Source: an uncultured Eubacteriales bacterium (GTDB lineage: Bacteria > Bacillota > Clostridia > Peptostreptococcales > Anaerovoracaceae). Taken from it: 9,328 bases of DNA. The notes beneath the pieces were generated by a model. It was given only the letters and a program-made list of their open reading frames with translations. It made no database searches and was not told the origin of the DNA. Numbering within the stretch: position 1 is the first letter of the stretch; the number at the start of each line of letters is the position of its first letter. Positions 1 to 4,484 of the stretch are shown here, in pieces. Made by a program: the position numbers and the translations under genes. The stretch is taken from assembly GCA_902772685.1 (NCBI GenBank), contig CACYBO010000182.1:1-9328 (forward strand). Reading direction: 5' to 3'.

Positions 1-1
1 C

Positions 2-304
2 GCAACCTGGTCGGGACCGCTGGACATCCTTCCGTTCATCGCGATGACAGTCGGCACCTTCGGCTACTGGACGAACAGCGCCAAAAAGCTCCGCATGGCG
101 GAAATCTTCTGCGTTTCACCGGCGTGGATGACCTATGACTTGATCGAAGGAGCTTACGGAGGCGTACTGAATGAACTGGTAATACTTGCTTCCATCGTAT
201 TTTCAATCATCCGTTTCGGATGGAAGGGACTGGACGATCCGAGCTTTACAGGGAAAGAAAACCTGAGTTTTTCAGAGAAAGGAGAATCAGAATGCCGGGC
301 GTAG
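2..304 (+). CDS. YgjV-like inner membrane protein, C-terminal part (5' end outside the window)
   Basis: The reading frame is open from the first bases of the window and stops with TAG at 302-304, so this is the 3' part of a gene that begins upstream. The visible part is about 100 residues. It has a hydrophobic segment around PLDILPFIAMTVGTFGYW, a short loop with AKKLRMAEIFCVSPAWMTYD, a second membrane segment (LNELVILASIVFSIIRFG), and a short polar tail. This order, with the SPAWMTYDLIEGAYGGVLNE stretch between the membrane segments, resembles the C-terminal half of the YgjV (Imp-YgjV) family of small polytopic membrane proteins, whose function is not established. The stop codon lies inside the next gene, a 13-base overlap that suggests translational coupling. 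The family call is from recognition of the pattern and is not certain. Confidence 0.7.
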   Translation, partial: ATWSGPLDILPFIAMTVGTFGYWTNSAKKLRMAEIFCVSPAWMTYDLIEGAYGGVLNELVILASIVFSIIRFGWKGLDDPSFTGKENLSFSEKGESECRA

Positions 305-1014
305 GAACACTCATAGACATGTCGGGAATCATCGCAGGCGGTGCGACGGCGCTGGCCTTCGGCAGACTATTCTCCGACCAGATGAAAAACATGATGATGA
401 CAGTATGCGGCATCTCCGTGTTCGTCATCGGCATCACGGGAATCATGCAGGGTATGCTGAGCGTATCAGGCGGCACCGTATCCGTGAACGGATCTATTCC
501 GCTTCTCATCAGCCTGGTGGCAGGCGCGGCGATCGGCGAGGCTCTCGGCATCGAGAAGGGAATCAACCGGTTGGGATTGCTTTTGCAAAAGCAGGTCAAA
601 CAGGGTGACGGCGAAGGGTTCGCCAACGGATTTGTGAAGGCGTCCATGGTCGTCGGCATCGGCGCGATGGCCGTCATGGGTCCGATCACAGAAGGACTCT
701 ACGGCGACCACTCCATGCTCATCGCCAAAGCCGCGATTGATTTTGTATTCATCATGGTGCTGACGATTCCATACGGCAAGGGGTGCATTTTCGCCTCCGT
801 GCCGGTGGGGATTCTACAGGGCAGTCTGACGCTGGTTGCGTGTCAGACAAAAGCACTGCTGACGGACGCGGCTCTGGCTTCGCTGACGACGACCGGATCC
901 ATCATGATTATGTGCCTTGGGATCAATCTGATCTGGAATAAAGAAATCAGGGTGGCGAATATGCTGCCGATGGTCGTAATCGGTGTGGCGTTATCCTACA
1001 TACCTGGGTTATAA
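292..1014 (+). CDS. DUF554 family membrane protein
   Basis: The product is a 240-residue, very hydrophobic protein. The ATG at 292 was chosen because AGAAAGGAG lies just upstream and the product then begins MPGVGTLIDM, the usual start of DUF554 proteins (E. coli YqgA is a relative). The frame is open further upstream to 220, but that part overlaps the preceding gene. Visible family features are the Gly-rich N-terminal region (SGIIAGGATALAFGRL), the segment LLISLVAGAAIGEALGIEKGI, and the conserved block GIGAMAVMGPITEGLYGD near residue 122, followed by a membrane segment with an aspartate (AKAAIDFVFIMVL). I estimate six or seven membrane helices. The family is widespread in bacteria, thought to be transport-related, but the substrate is unknown. 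It overlaps the YgjV-like gene, so the two are probably one transcript. Confidence 0.88.
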   Translation: MPGVGTLIDMSGIIAGGATALAFGRLFSDQMKNMMMTVCGISVFVIGITGIMQGMLSVSGGTVSVNGSIPLLISLVAGAAIGEALGIEKGINRLGLLLQKQVKQGDGEGFANGFVKASMVVGIGAMAVMGPITEGLYGDHSMLIAKAAIDFVFIMVLTIPYGKGCIFASVPVGILQGSLTLVACQTKALLTDAALASLTTTGSIMIMCLGINLIWNKEIRVANMLPMVVIGVALSYIPGL

Positions 1015-1041
1015 TTTGGTTAAGAACAGGAGGTAAGAAAG

Positions 1042-1530
1042 ATGTTCAGGAAAATGAGAAGATTCAAGCAGCAGATCTCAGATGAAGAGTGCATTAAGGT
1101 ATTAAAAGAAGCTAAGCGAGGCGTACTCAGCGTACTGGGGGATGACGGTTATCCGTACGGTCTGCCGGTCAGCCACTGGTACAATGAAGCGGACGGCAAG
1201 ATCTACTTCCACGGAGCAAAGTCAGGACACAAGCTTGATGCGGTCAAGGCGTGCGACAAGGTATCGTTCTGCGCTATGGATGAAGGCTATCGTGAAGAGG
1301 GTGACTGGGCACTGAATATCAAGAGCGTCATCACATTCGGCAGAATCCGGTTCTACTCCTATGAAGAAGAGCCTGAGAAGGTAAGAGAGGTTTGTGTTGG
1401 TATCAGCTCGAAGTTCACAGAAGATCCGGACAAGTATGCAGATGATGAGATCGCGAAGGTCGGCAAAAACGTCCTGATCTTTGAGATCACACCGGAGCAC
1501 ATGACAGGAAAACTGGTCAACGAAGCATAA
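1042..1530 (+). CDS. pyridoxamine 5'-phosphate oxidase-fold (NimA-like) flavin-binding protein
   Basis: The product has 162 residues and a strong site (AGGAGGTAAGAAAG) immediately before the ATG. The N-terminal part is MFRKMRRFKQQISDEECIKV, then a strand-rich core: RGVLSVLGDDGYPYGLPVSH (about residues 27-46), WYNEADGKIYFHGAKSGHKL and KVSFCAMD. This pattern, strand-GYPYGLPVxH then IYFHGAxxGHK, is characteristic of the small split-barrel PPOX family that includes 5-nitroimidazole resistance proteins (NimA). Members usually dimerise and bind FMN or a related cofactor, and many reduce unknown substrates. The H and K of GHK are expected to help hold the flavin phosphate. It lies 27 bases after the DUF554 gene and may be co-transcribed with it. 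No terminator is visible between its stop and the converging DUF3842 gene. The true substrate cannot be read from the sequence, and nitroimidazole resistance should not be assumed. Confidence 0.88.
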   Translation: MFRKMRRFKQQISDEECIKVLKEAKRGVLSVLGDDGYPYGLPVSHWYNEADGKIYFHGAKSGHKLDAVKACDKVSFCAMDEGYREEGDWALNIKSVITFGRIRFYSYEEEPEKVREVCVGISSKFTEDPDKYADDEIAKVGKNVLIFEITPEHMTGKLVNEA

Positions 1531-1540
1531 GAGGAGTCGA

Positions 1541-1948
1541 TTATCTAATCACAGAACGAAGAGTCTGCATCGCGGCGTCGATCAGATTGCCGGTTCCGGT
1601 ATCCGCAATTCCCGCGATCAGCGTGTCACACATATTGAACGGAATGAGGATACGGGTTGCCTTTGCCTGTGCTACAGACTGGGCGATGGTTCCAGTGATT
1701 TCCCCGAGCATGGCATCTGTGATGACAATGCCGACCGGACCGATAATGATATCTGCAGTTTTGCAGGCTACGACTACGGGGTTTTCGCCGGTGGCGCCCT
1801 GATCAGCACCAGCTTTGATCATAGCCGCTGTGGCAATACTGTTTGTTCCGACAGCGATGACGTGTTCCGCCGGATAGTCTCTTTTGATTCGTGCGACGAG
1901 CTGTTTTCCGACACCGCCGCCCTGTGCATCTATAACCAGAATATTCAT
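1541..1948 (-). CDS. DUF3842 family protein
   Basis: The product is a 135-residue soluble protein, small-residue rich. The ATG at 1948 gives MNILVIDAQGGGVGKQLV, with GAGGTGAG about five bases upstream. An alternative GTG at 1957 lies within that ribosome binding site and is less likely. The N-terminal strand plus glycine-rich loop (VIDAQGGGVGK) looks like a nucleotide- or cofactor-binding Rossmann-type turn. Next come GTNSIATAAMIKAGADQGATGENPV, DIIIGPVGIVITDAMLGEITG, and a C-terminal IPFNMCDTLIAGI with a single conserved-looking cysteine. This matches my knowledge of DUF3842, a clostridial family of unknown function. It converges on the PPOX gene with 10 bases between the stop codons. The G/C box at 1994-2013 covers its presumed -35 region, which may link its control to the membrane-protein pair upstream on the same strand. 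Confidence 0.85.
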   Translation of the reverse strand: MNILVIDAQGGGVGKQLVARIKRDYPAEHVIAVGTNSIATAAMIKAGADQGATGENPVVVACKTADIIIGPVGIVITDAMLGEITGTIAQSVAQAKATRILIPFNMCDTLIAGIADTGTGNLIDAAMQTLRSVIR

Positions 1949-1971
1949 AAGACTCACCTCAACTGAAGGGT

Positions 1972-2000
1972 ATCATAAGAACGAAAACGCATGAAGCCCC
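1972..2000 (-). promoter_or_regulatory. candidate promoter of the DUF3842 gene
   Basis: On the minus strand TATGAT (1977-1972) matches the -10 consensus at five of six positions and lies 23 bases before the DUF3842 ATG. The expected -35 position (2000-1995, GGGGCT) has no match to TTGACA and falls inside the G/C box. Either the promoter needs an activator or the box is an operator over the -35 site. This is inference from spacing only. Confidence 0.35.
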
Positions 2001-2013
2001 ATAGGGGGATAAT
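1994..2013. promoter_or_regulatory. G/C box, copy 1 (CCCC-ATA-GGGGG-ATA)
   Basis: The 20 bases AAGCCCCATAGGGGGATAAT form a short inverted repeat (CCCC-ATA-GGGG) and match a second intergenic site at 2946-2965 at 17 of 20 positions, in the same orientation. Both copies lie upstream of minus-strand genes. The CCCC/GGGG symmetry flanked by A/T bases recalls operators of the CsoR/RcnR/CstR repressor family (copper, nickel or persulfide sensing), but the outer flanks are not fully symmetrical, so this is only a suggestion. Confidence 0.45.
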
Positions 2014-2016
2014 AAG

Positions 2017-2053
2017 CGATCCCATCGATGGGCACTATAAATCGATGGGATCG
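2017..2053 (-). terminator. perfect 13-bp inverted repeat after the membrane-protein pair, possible terminator
   Basis: CGATCCCATCGAT (2017-2029) and ATCGATGGGATCG (2041-2053) are perfect reverse complements separated by 11 bases. The structure begins 23 bases past the stop codon of the minus-strand gene ending at 2077, the place expected for its terminator. The following bases in that direction (CTTATTATCC) are only moderately U-rich, so termination may be weak. Within it CCCATCGATGGG (2021-2032) is itself a palindrome, so a DNA-binding role is an alternative. Confidence 0.55.
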
Positions 2054-2076
2054 TAAAAATGTAATCAGAGAATCAG

Positions 2077-2388
2077 TTATCTCTTTGTTAATGCTGCCTT
2101 TACGGTTCCTCTCGGATCTGTAACCAGAACGATGACGGTCCAGATTACGAGCGCCAGAGCAACGACCGCAAATCCAAGGAAGCCGTCGTTCAGCATATCT
2201 GCGCCTGCCGGAGCGAAATAGTCTGCTCCCAGCTCTGAAAACTCAAACACAGCATCGATCATCCACATCAGGGAAGCGCCCCAGAACATCCAGCACAGGA
2301 CGCCAACCTTGAGGTCACGCAGCGCAGGCTTGGTGTACCATACCAGCGTAGCGACTACTGCGGCAAAAAGTGTAATCAATAAAGTCAT
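2077..2388 (-). CDS. small membrane protein of unknown function, second gene of a coupled pair
   Basis: The product has 103 residues if it starts at the ATG at 2388, which follows AGGAGGTGTAAG closely. The frame continues upstream to 2439, but that overlaps the previous gene and lacks a better site. Three hydrophobic segments are visible: MTLLITLFAAVVATLVWY, VGVLCWMFWGASLMWMIDAVF and FLGFAVVALALVIWTVIVLV. A loop, EFSELGADYFAPAGADMLND, is acidic, and the C-terminus is basic (TDPRGTVKAALTKR). The acidic residues near the membrane (MIDAVFEFSE) may matter for function, but I do not recognise a named family. Its ATG begins two bases after the stop codon of the upstream gene, so the two are almost certainly translated from one message and probably act together. 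A 13-bp inverted repeat follows the gene. Confidence 0.8.
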   Translation of the reverse strand: MTLLITLFAAVVATLVWYTKPALRDLKVGVLCWMFWGASLMWMIDAVFEFSELGADYFAPAGADMLNDGFLGFAVVALALVIWTVIVLVTDPRGTVKAALTKR

Positions 2389-2389
2389 C

Positions 2390-2809
2390 TTACACCTCCT
2401 GTGATACTGCAGGAGCTTCTTTTTCAGCTCTGTTTTCAATAACGTTTGATACGATAACCATTCCTACCCACACCGCTGTGATTAGAATCGCCATGCATAC
2501 ACCTACGGTCGACATTTCATGCAGCATGACCGCTGTATCCGCCGGATCCGATGCCGCCGTCAGGAATGGTGGGAACGGAACGACTTCTCCATGCCACAGG
2601 TGTTCGAAGCAGAGCAGAACAGCGCCGCCCCAAAGCATATTGGAAAGCCATCTGAGCTTTCTCACGAATGACATTTTCGCAGGCTTTTCCTGAACTTCAG
2701 CGCCAGTTTCAATGCTTACATCTGTGTAGTCCTTCTTTTCGTCCTTTGCTGTCTTTGCAATGACTGTTGTAACGATTGCTTCTGCTGTTGGTACTAAAAA
2801 GCACGCCAT
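2390..2809 (-). CDS. small membrane protein of unknown function, first gene of a coupled pair
   Basis: The product has 139 residues and an excellent site (AAGGAGG, seven bases before the ATG at 2809). The N-terminus MACFLVPTAEAIVTTVIAK looks amphipathic rather than a normal signal peptide. It is followed by a charged stretch (DEKKDYTDVSIETGAEVQEK). Then come two membrane segments: LRWLSNMLWGGAVLLCFEHLW and MSTVGVCMAILITAVWVGMVIV. Between them is a loop with HGEVVPFPPFLTAASDPAD followed by a His-Glu pair (MLHEMS). The tail is charged. I have a vague recollection of similar N-termini among conserved hypothetical proteins of anaerobes, but no function. Histidine and glutamate residues (FEHLWHGE, LHEMS) near both membrane segments could bind a metal or cofactor; this is speculation. 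It is the promoter-proximal gene of the pair, preceded by a G/C box and a leader hairpin. Confidence 0.8.
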   Translation of the reverse strand: MACFLVPTAEAIVTTVIAKTAKDEKKDYTDVSIETGAEVQEKPAKMSFVRKLRWLSNMLWGGAVLLCFEHLWHGEVVPFPPFLTAASDPADTAVMLHEMSTVGVCMAILITAVWVGMVIVSNVIENRAEKEAPAVSQEV

Positions 2810-2831
2810 AATAAAACCTCCTTATAAAAAC

Positions 2832-2880
2832 AACCACGAGAAGCTCACAGCATTCTTGCCTGGTTAGAGCTTTCGTGGTT
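2832..2880 (-). terminator. intrinsic-terminator-like hairpin in the leader of the membrane-protein pair (possible attenuator)
   Basis: On the minus strand AACCACGAAAGCT (2880-2868) pairs with AGCTTCTCGTGGTT (2845-2832), with one bulged base and a loop of about 22 bases. It is followed by GTTTTTATAAGGAGG, a U-run that leads into the ribosome binding site of the gene starting at 2809. No gene on this strand lies upstream (the next gene is divergent), so the hairpin has no obvious upstream transcript to end. A role in transcription attenuation of the pair is the natural reading. No known riboswitch class was recognised. Confidence 0.5.
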
Positions 2881-2892
2881 CTTCTGAACACC

Positions 2893-2909
2893 GATTTCTT
2901 CATGAAATC
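2893..2909 (-). promoter_or_regulatory. small leader hairpin upstream of the terminator-like hairpin
   Basis: GATTTC and GAAATC form a perfect 6-bp inverted repeat with a 5-base loop. It lies between the candidate minus-strand promoter and the terminator-like hairpin, inside the same leader. It could be part of a folded regulatory leader, though a 6-bp A/T-rich stem can also arise by chance. Confidence 0.25.
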
Positions 2910-2918
2910 ACTGACTGT

Positions 2919-2947
2919 ATAGTAACGTGTACCTGCCGCCTGCACAA
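2919..2947 (-). promoter_or_regulatory. candidate promoter of the membrane-protein pair
   Basis: On the minus strand TTGTGC (2947-2942) and TACTAT (2924-2919) are 17 bases apart, with three and four consensus matches respectively. The G/C box at 2946-2965 directly abuts the -35 element. The match is weak, and the assignment rests mainly on position and spacing. Confidence 0.3.
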
Positions 2948-2965
2948 GCCCCGTGGGGGGATATT
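2946..2965. promoter_or_regulatory. G/C box, copy 2 (CCCC-GTG-GGGGG-ATA)
   Basis: AAGCCCCGTGGGGGGATATT matches the copy at 1994-2013 at 17 of 20 positions, with the same length and orientation. It sits between the divergent 2809 and 3051 genes, abutting the candidate -35 of the minus-strand promoter and about 41 bases before the -10 of the plus-strand promoter. It could therefore act on either side, but copy 1 favours the minus-strand genes. Confidence 0.45.
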
Positions 2966-3006
2966 GATTTCGGAAGATGATTAATGCATCTGCAGTACAA
3001 TTAGGA

Positions 3007-3012
3007 TATAAT
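3007..3012 (+). promoter_or_regulatory. -10 element of the promoter for the 3051 unit
   Basis: A perfect TATAAT lies 38 bases before the ATG at 3051. No good -35 hexamer is present 16-18 bases upstream; the bases there read roughly AATGCA. Initiation near 3019 would give a short leader of about 30 bases that includes the ribosome binding site GGAGAGG. Confidence 0.5.
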
Positions 3013-3050
3013 AGCGATATAAAGAAAGAAACCATAATGGAGAGGCAACT

Positions 3051-3686
3051 ATGCGAACTATTTCGGAACATGGGTATATAACTTATCCGAGGAGGTTCGA
3101 CGCGTACAGGTGGTACAAGCCGATTATTGTTGGCTTACTGTTTTTTGTTTTTGTTTTTATCTGCGCGGTTGCAATCGGTCCGGTCACAAAACTGCTTTTC
3201 GGAGCGTCAGGCAGCAGCACGGGTTATGATGATATGGATTTATATACAGCAGCAGGGGCGTTCAATGCTATAGGACAGGCAGTCCTGCCTGCACTGGGAC
3301 TGGTCATTGCCGCGCTGATTGTCAAAGACCGTCCGCTCTCCTCGTATTTCTCCTCCATGGGAGGCTGGAGATGGGGCGTGTTCCTGAAGACCTTTGCAGT
3401 TGGTTTGCCCCTTGTCGGAATACCGGTTGCAGCGTTCTGCCTGATGCAGGGAAACAGCGGCGATATAAGGTTCTCGGTCGGCGGTGTTCGCCCTCCAAAG
3501 CCCAAAAGGCGCAGACGGTTCAAGAGAATGCTGCTTTGGCTGGCGGTCTGGCTGCAGGATTTCATGCGGCTGAAGACAAATTTCAAAGTGCCGGAAGCGG
3601 AAGCCAAGACAGCCCCGGTCAACGATGGCCAGATCGTGATCAACAAGGGATACGTTTCGAAACCGGAAGGATTGAAACCACTATAA
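3051..3686 (+). CDS. CPBP-family-like membrane protein, truncated, with an unrelated basic C-terminal tail
   Basis: The product has 211 residues; GGAGAGG precedes the ATG. Residues 1-145 look like the N-terminal half of CPBP-family membrane proteins (putative CAAX protease/bacteriocin-processing type). There is a cytoplasmic start (YPRRFDAYRWYKP), a first membrane segment (IIVGLLFFVFVFICAVAIGP), a second (AIGQAVLPALGLVIAALIV), then DRPLSSYFSSMGGWRWG and a third (FLKTFAVGLPLVGIPVAAFC). The DRPxSSY...GGWRW block is typical of this family. The family's catalytic part, with the EExxxR and later histidine motifs on further helices, is missing. Instead, after SVGGV, the chain changes to a very basic stretch (RPPKPKRRRRFKR), a short hydrophobic patch (MLLWLAVWLQDFM) and a polar tail ending KPEGLKPL. 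It is therefore probably not an active protease. It may be a decayed or rearranged gene, or a repurposed membrane protein. It is followed after 20 bases by the GNAT gene. Confidence 0.65.
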   Translation: MRTISEHGYITYPRRFDAYRWYKPIIVGLLFFVFVFICAVAIGPVTKLLFGASGSSTGYDDMDLYTAAGAFNAIGQAVLPALGLVIAALIVKDRPLSSYFSSMGGWRWGVFLKTFAVGLPLVGIPVAAFCLMQGNSGDIRFSVGGVRPPKPKRRRRFKRMLLWLAVWLQDFMRLKTNFKVPEAEAKTAPVNDGQIVINKGYVSKPEGLKPL

Positions 3687-3706
3687 ACAGTGAAGCAGAG
3701 GAAACG

Positions 3707-4285
3707 ATGATATTCAAAAGCAAATTGTTTAATGAACTGACAGCAGAGGAACTCTACGAAATACTGAAATCCAGAAATGAGATCTTCGTGATAGAGCAGG
3801 AATGCATTTTTCAGGACTGCGATGACCGGGACTATGGGTACCATGTCCTCGGCAGAAATGAATCCGGCAGAGTGGCTGCGTATATGAGAATTTATGAGAT
3901 TGATGAAGCACCGGATGTCATCCTGATCGACGGAAAGGCGATCTGGTCGGGGAACCTCACGGAGGAGCAGCTCAAAGCGGGTACGAAGATGCCCGATTAC
4001 CATGATGGATCCGGAGAGGGGAAAGCAAACGGAGAGAACGTTCGCACCGTGCAAATGGGCCGGGTTCTGACGCTGGAACACGGCACAGGACTTGGGAAAA
4101 TACTTCTCGAAGAGGGAATACAGACTGCCTGGAATCAGATGGGGGCAGACAGGATCTTCATCGAAGCTGAGGACTATGTAGAGGGGTATTATGCAAAGGC
4201 AGGATTCGTCCGCACATCAGATGTGTTTCTGAAAGACGATATCCCGCACATCCATATGGAGCTGTGGAAGAATGATTCCCGTTAG
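3707..4285 (+). CDS. GNAT family N-acetyltransferase, ElaA-like
   Basis: The product has 192 residues. The frame is open well upstream, but that part overlaps the preceding gene. The ATG at 3707 (MIFKSKLFNELTAEELYEIL) gives the normal start for this family, with a modest AGAGGA site. The order of motifs matches ElaA: LTAEELYEILKSRNEIFVIEQECIFQDCDDRD, HVLGRNESGRVAAYMRIYE, then QMGRVLTLEHGTGLGKILLEEGI (acetyl-CoA-binding strand and loop, about residues 115-137), IFIEAEDYVEGYYAKAGFV, and a C-terminal DDIPHIHMEL. The protein is about 40 residues longer than E. coli ElaA (about 153). The extra part lies around residues 66-113 (from EAPDVILIDG to GENVRT), just before the cofactor-binding motif. The acceptor substrate of ElaA-like enzymes is not established. 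It is probably co-transcribed with the truncated CPBP-like gene. Confidence 0.88.
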   Translation: MIFKSKLFNELTAEELYEILKSRNEIFVIEQECIFQDCDDRDYGYHVLGRNESGRVAAYMRIYEIDEAPDVILIDGKAIWSGNLTEEQLKAGTKMPDYHDGSGEGKANGENVRTVQMGRVLTLEHGTGLGKILLEEGIQTAWNQMGADRIFIEAEDYVEGYYAKAGFVRTSDVFLKDDIPHIHMELWKNDSR

Positions 4286-4362
4286 GATGAGAACTGCGCC
4301 GATCATGCGGGAAAAATTTGCATAAAAATACGATATACCGTATACTGTTTAGCGGTTTCGTA

Positions 4363-4382
4363 TGCTAAAATACAAATATAAT
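4363..4382 (+). promoter_or_regulatory. candidate promoter region of the acyl-CoA synthetase gene
   Basis: Two overlapping -10-like elements are present: an extended type TGCTAAAAT (4363-4371) and a perfect TATAAT (4377-4382). Neither has a convincing -35 hexamer. The upstream A/T-rich stretch 4321-4362 carries three CGTAT/ATACG half-sites (4329-4333, 4338-4343 and 4359-4363), which could bind a regulator. The promoter lies upstream of the leader hairpin at 4403. Confidence 0.45.
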
Positions 4383-4402
4383 CAATAAGCGGATAGGATT
4401 TG

Positions 4403-4454
4403 ACCGCAGGAACCATGTGACAGCAACCCGTTGCATGATTTCTGCGGTTTTTTT
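4403..4454 (+). terminator. intrinsic terminator in the leader of the acyl-CoA synthetase gene (possible attenuator)
   Basis: ACCGCAGGAA (4403-4412) pairs with TTTCTGCGGT (4439-4448), including one G-U pair, and is followed by a run of seven T (4448-4454). Within the loop a further short pairing (CATG/CATG or GCAA/TTGC) is possible. It lies between the candidate promoter and the ribosome binding site at 4468, and no promoter is visible after it, so it probably attenuates the synthetase gene. Alternatively it ends readthrough from the GNAT gene. No known riboswitch class was recognised with confidence. Confidence 0.65.
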
Positions 4455-4484
4455 AACCATGTTTTTCAAAGGAGGCCAGCAGCA

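Noticed and set aside
1531..1540. Bidirectional terminator between the convergent PPOX and DUF3842 genes
   Set aside because: Only ten bases separate the stop codons, and no hairpin with a T-run is visible there.
2709..2903. Possible leader peptide on the minus strand starting at 2903 (MKKSVFRRTTKALTRQECCELL) running through the terminator-like hairpin
   Set aside because: It has no ribosome binding site and runs on into the next gene in another frame. Its two cysteine codons are suggestive of attenuation but too weak to claim.
3371..3706. Upstream extension of the GNAT reading frame
   Set aside because: It overlaps the CPBP-like gene in another frame, and the family normally begins close to the ATG at 3707.
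3224..4081. Long minus-strand open frame of 285 codons across the CPBP-like and GNAT genes
   Set aside because: It is antisense to two supported plus-strand genes, has no ribosome binding site or recognisable family, and contains patterns expected from the opposite strand of coding DNA.
4391..4454. Known riboswitch (SAM, preQ1, fluoride or guanidine type) before the synthetase gene
   Set aside because: I compared from memory with these classes. The short GCAACCC stretch recalls part of SAM-I, but the rest of the conserved core is absent, so only a terminator is claimed.
4431..4484. N-terminal extension of the acyl-CoA synthetase from 4431
   Set aside because: This stretch is the 3' part of the terminator hairpin, its T-run and the ribosome binding site; the ATG at 4485 has AAAGGAGG directly upstream.
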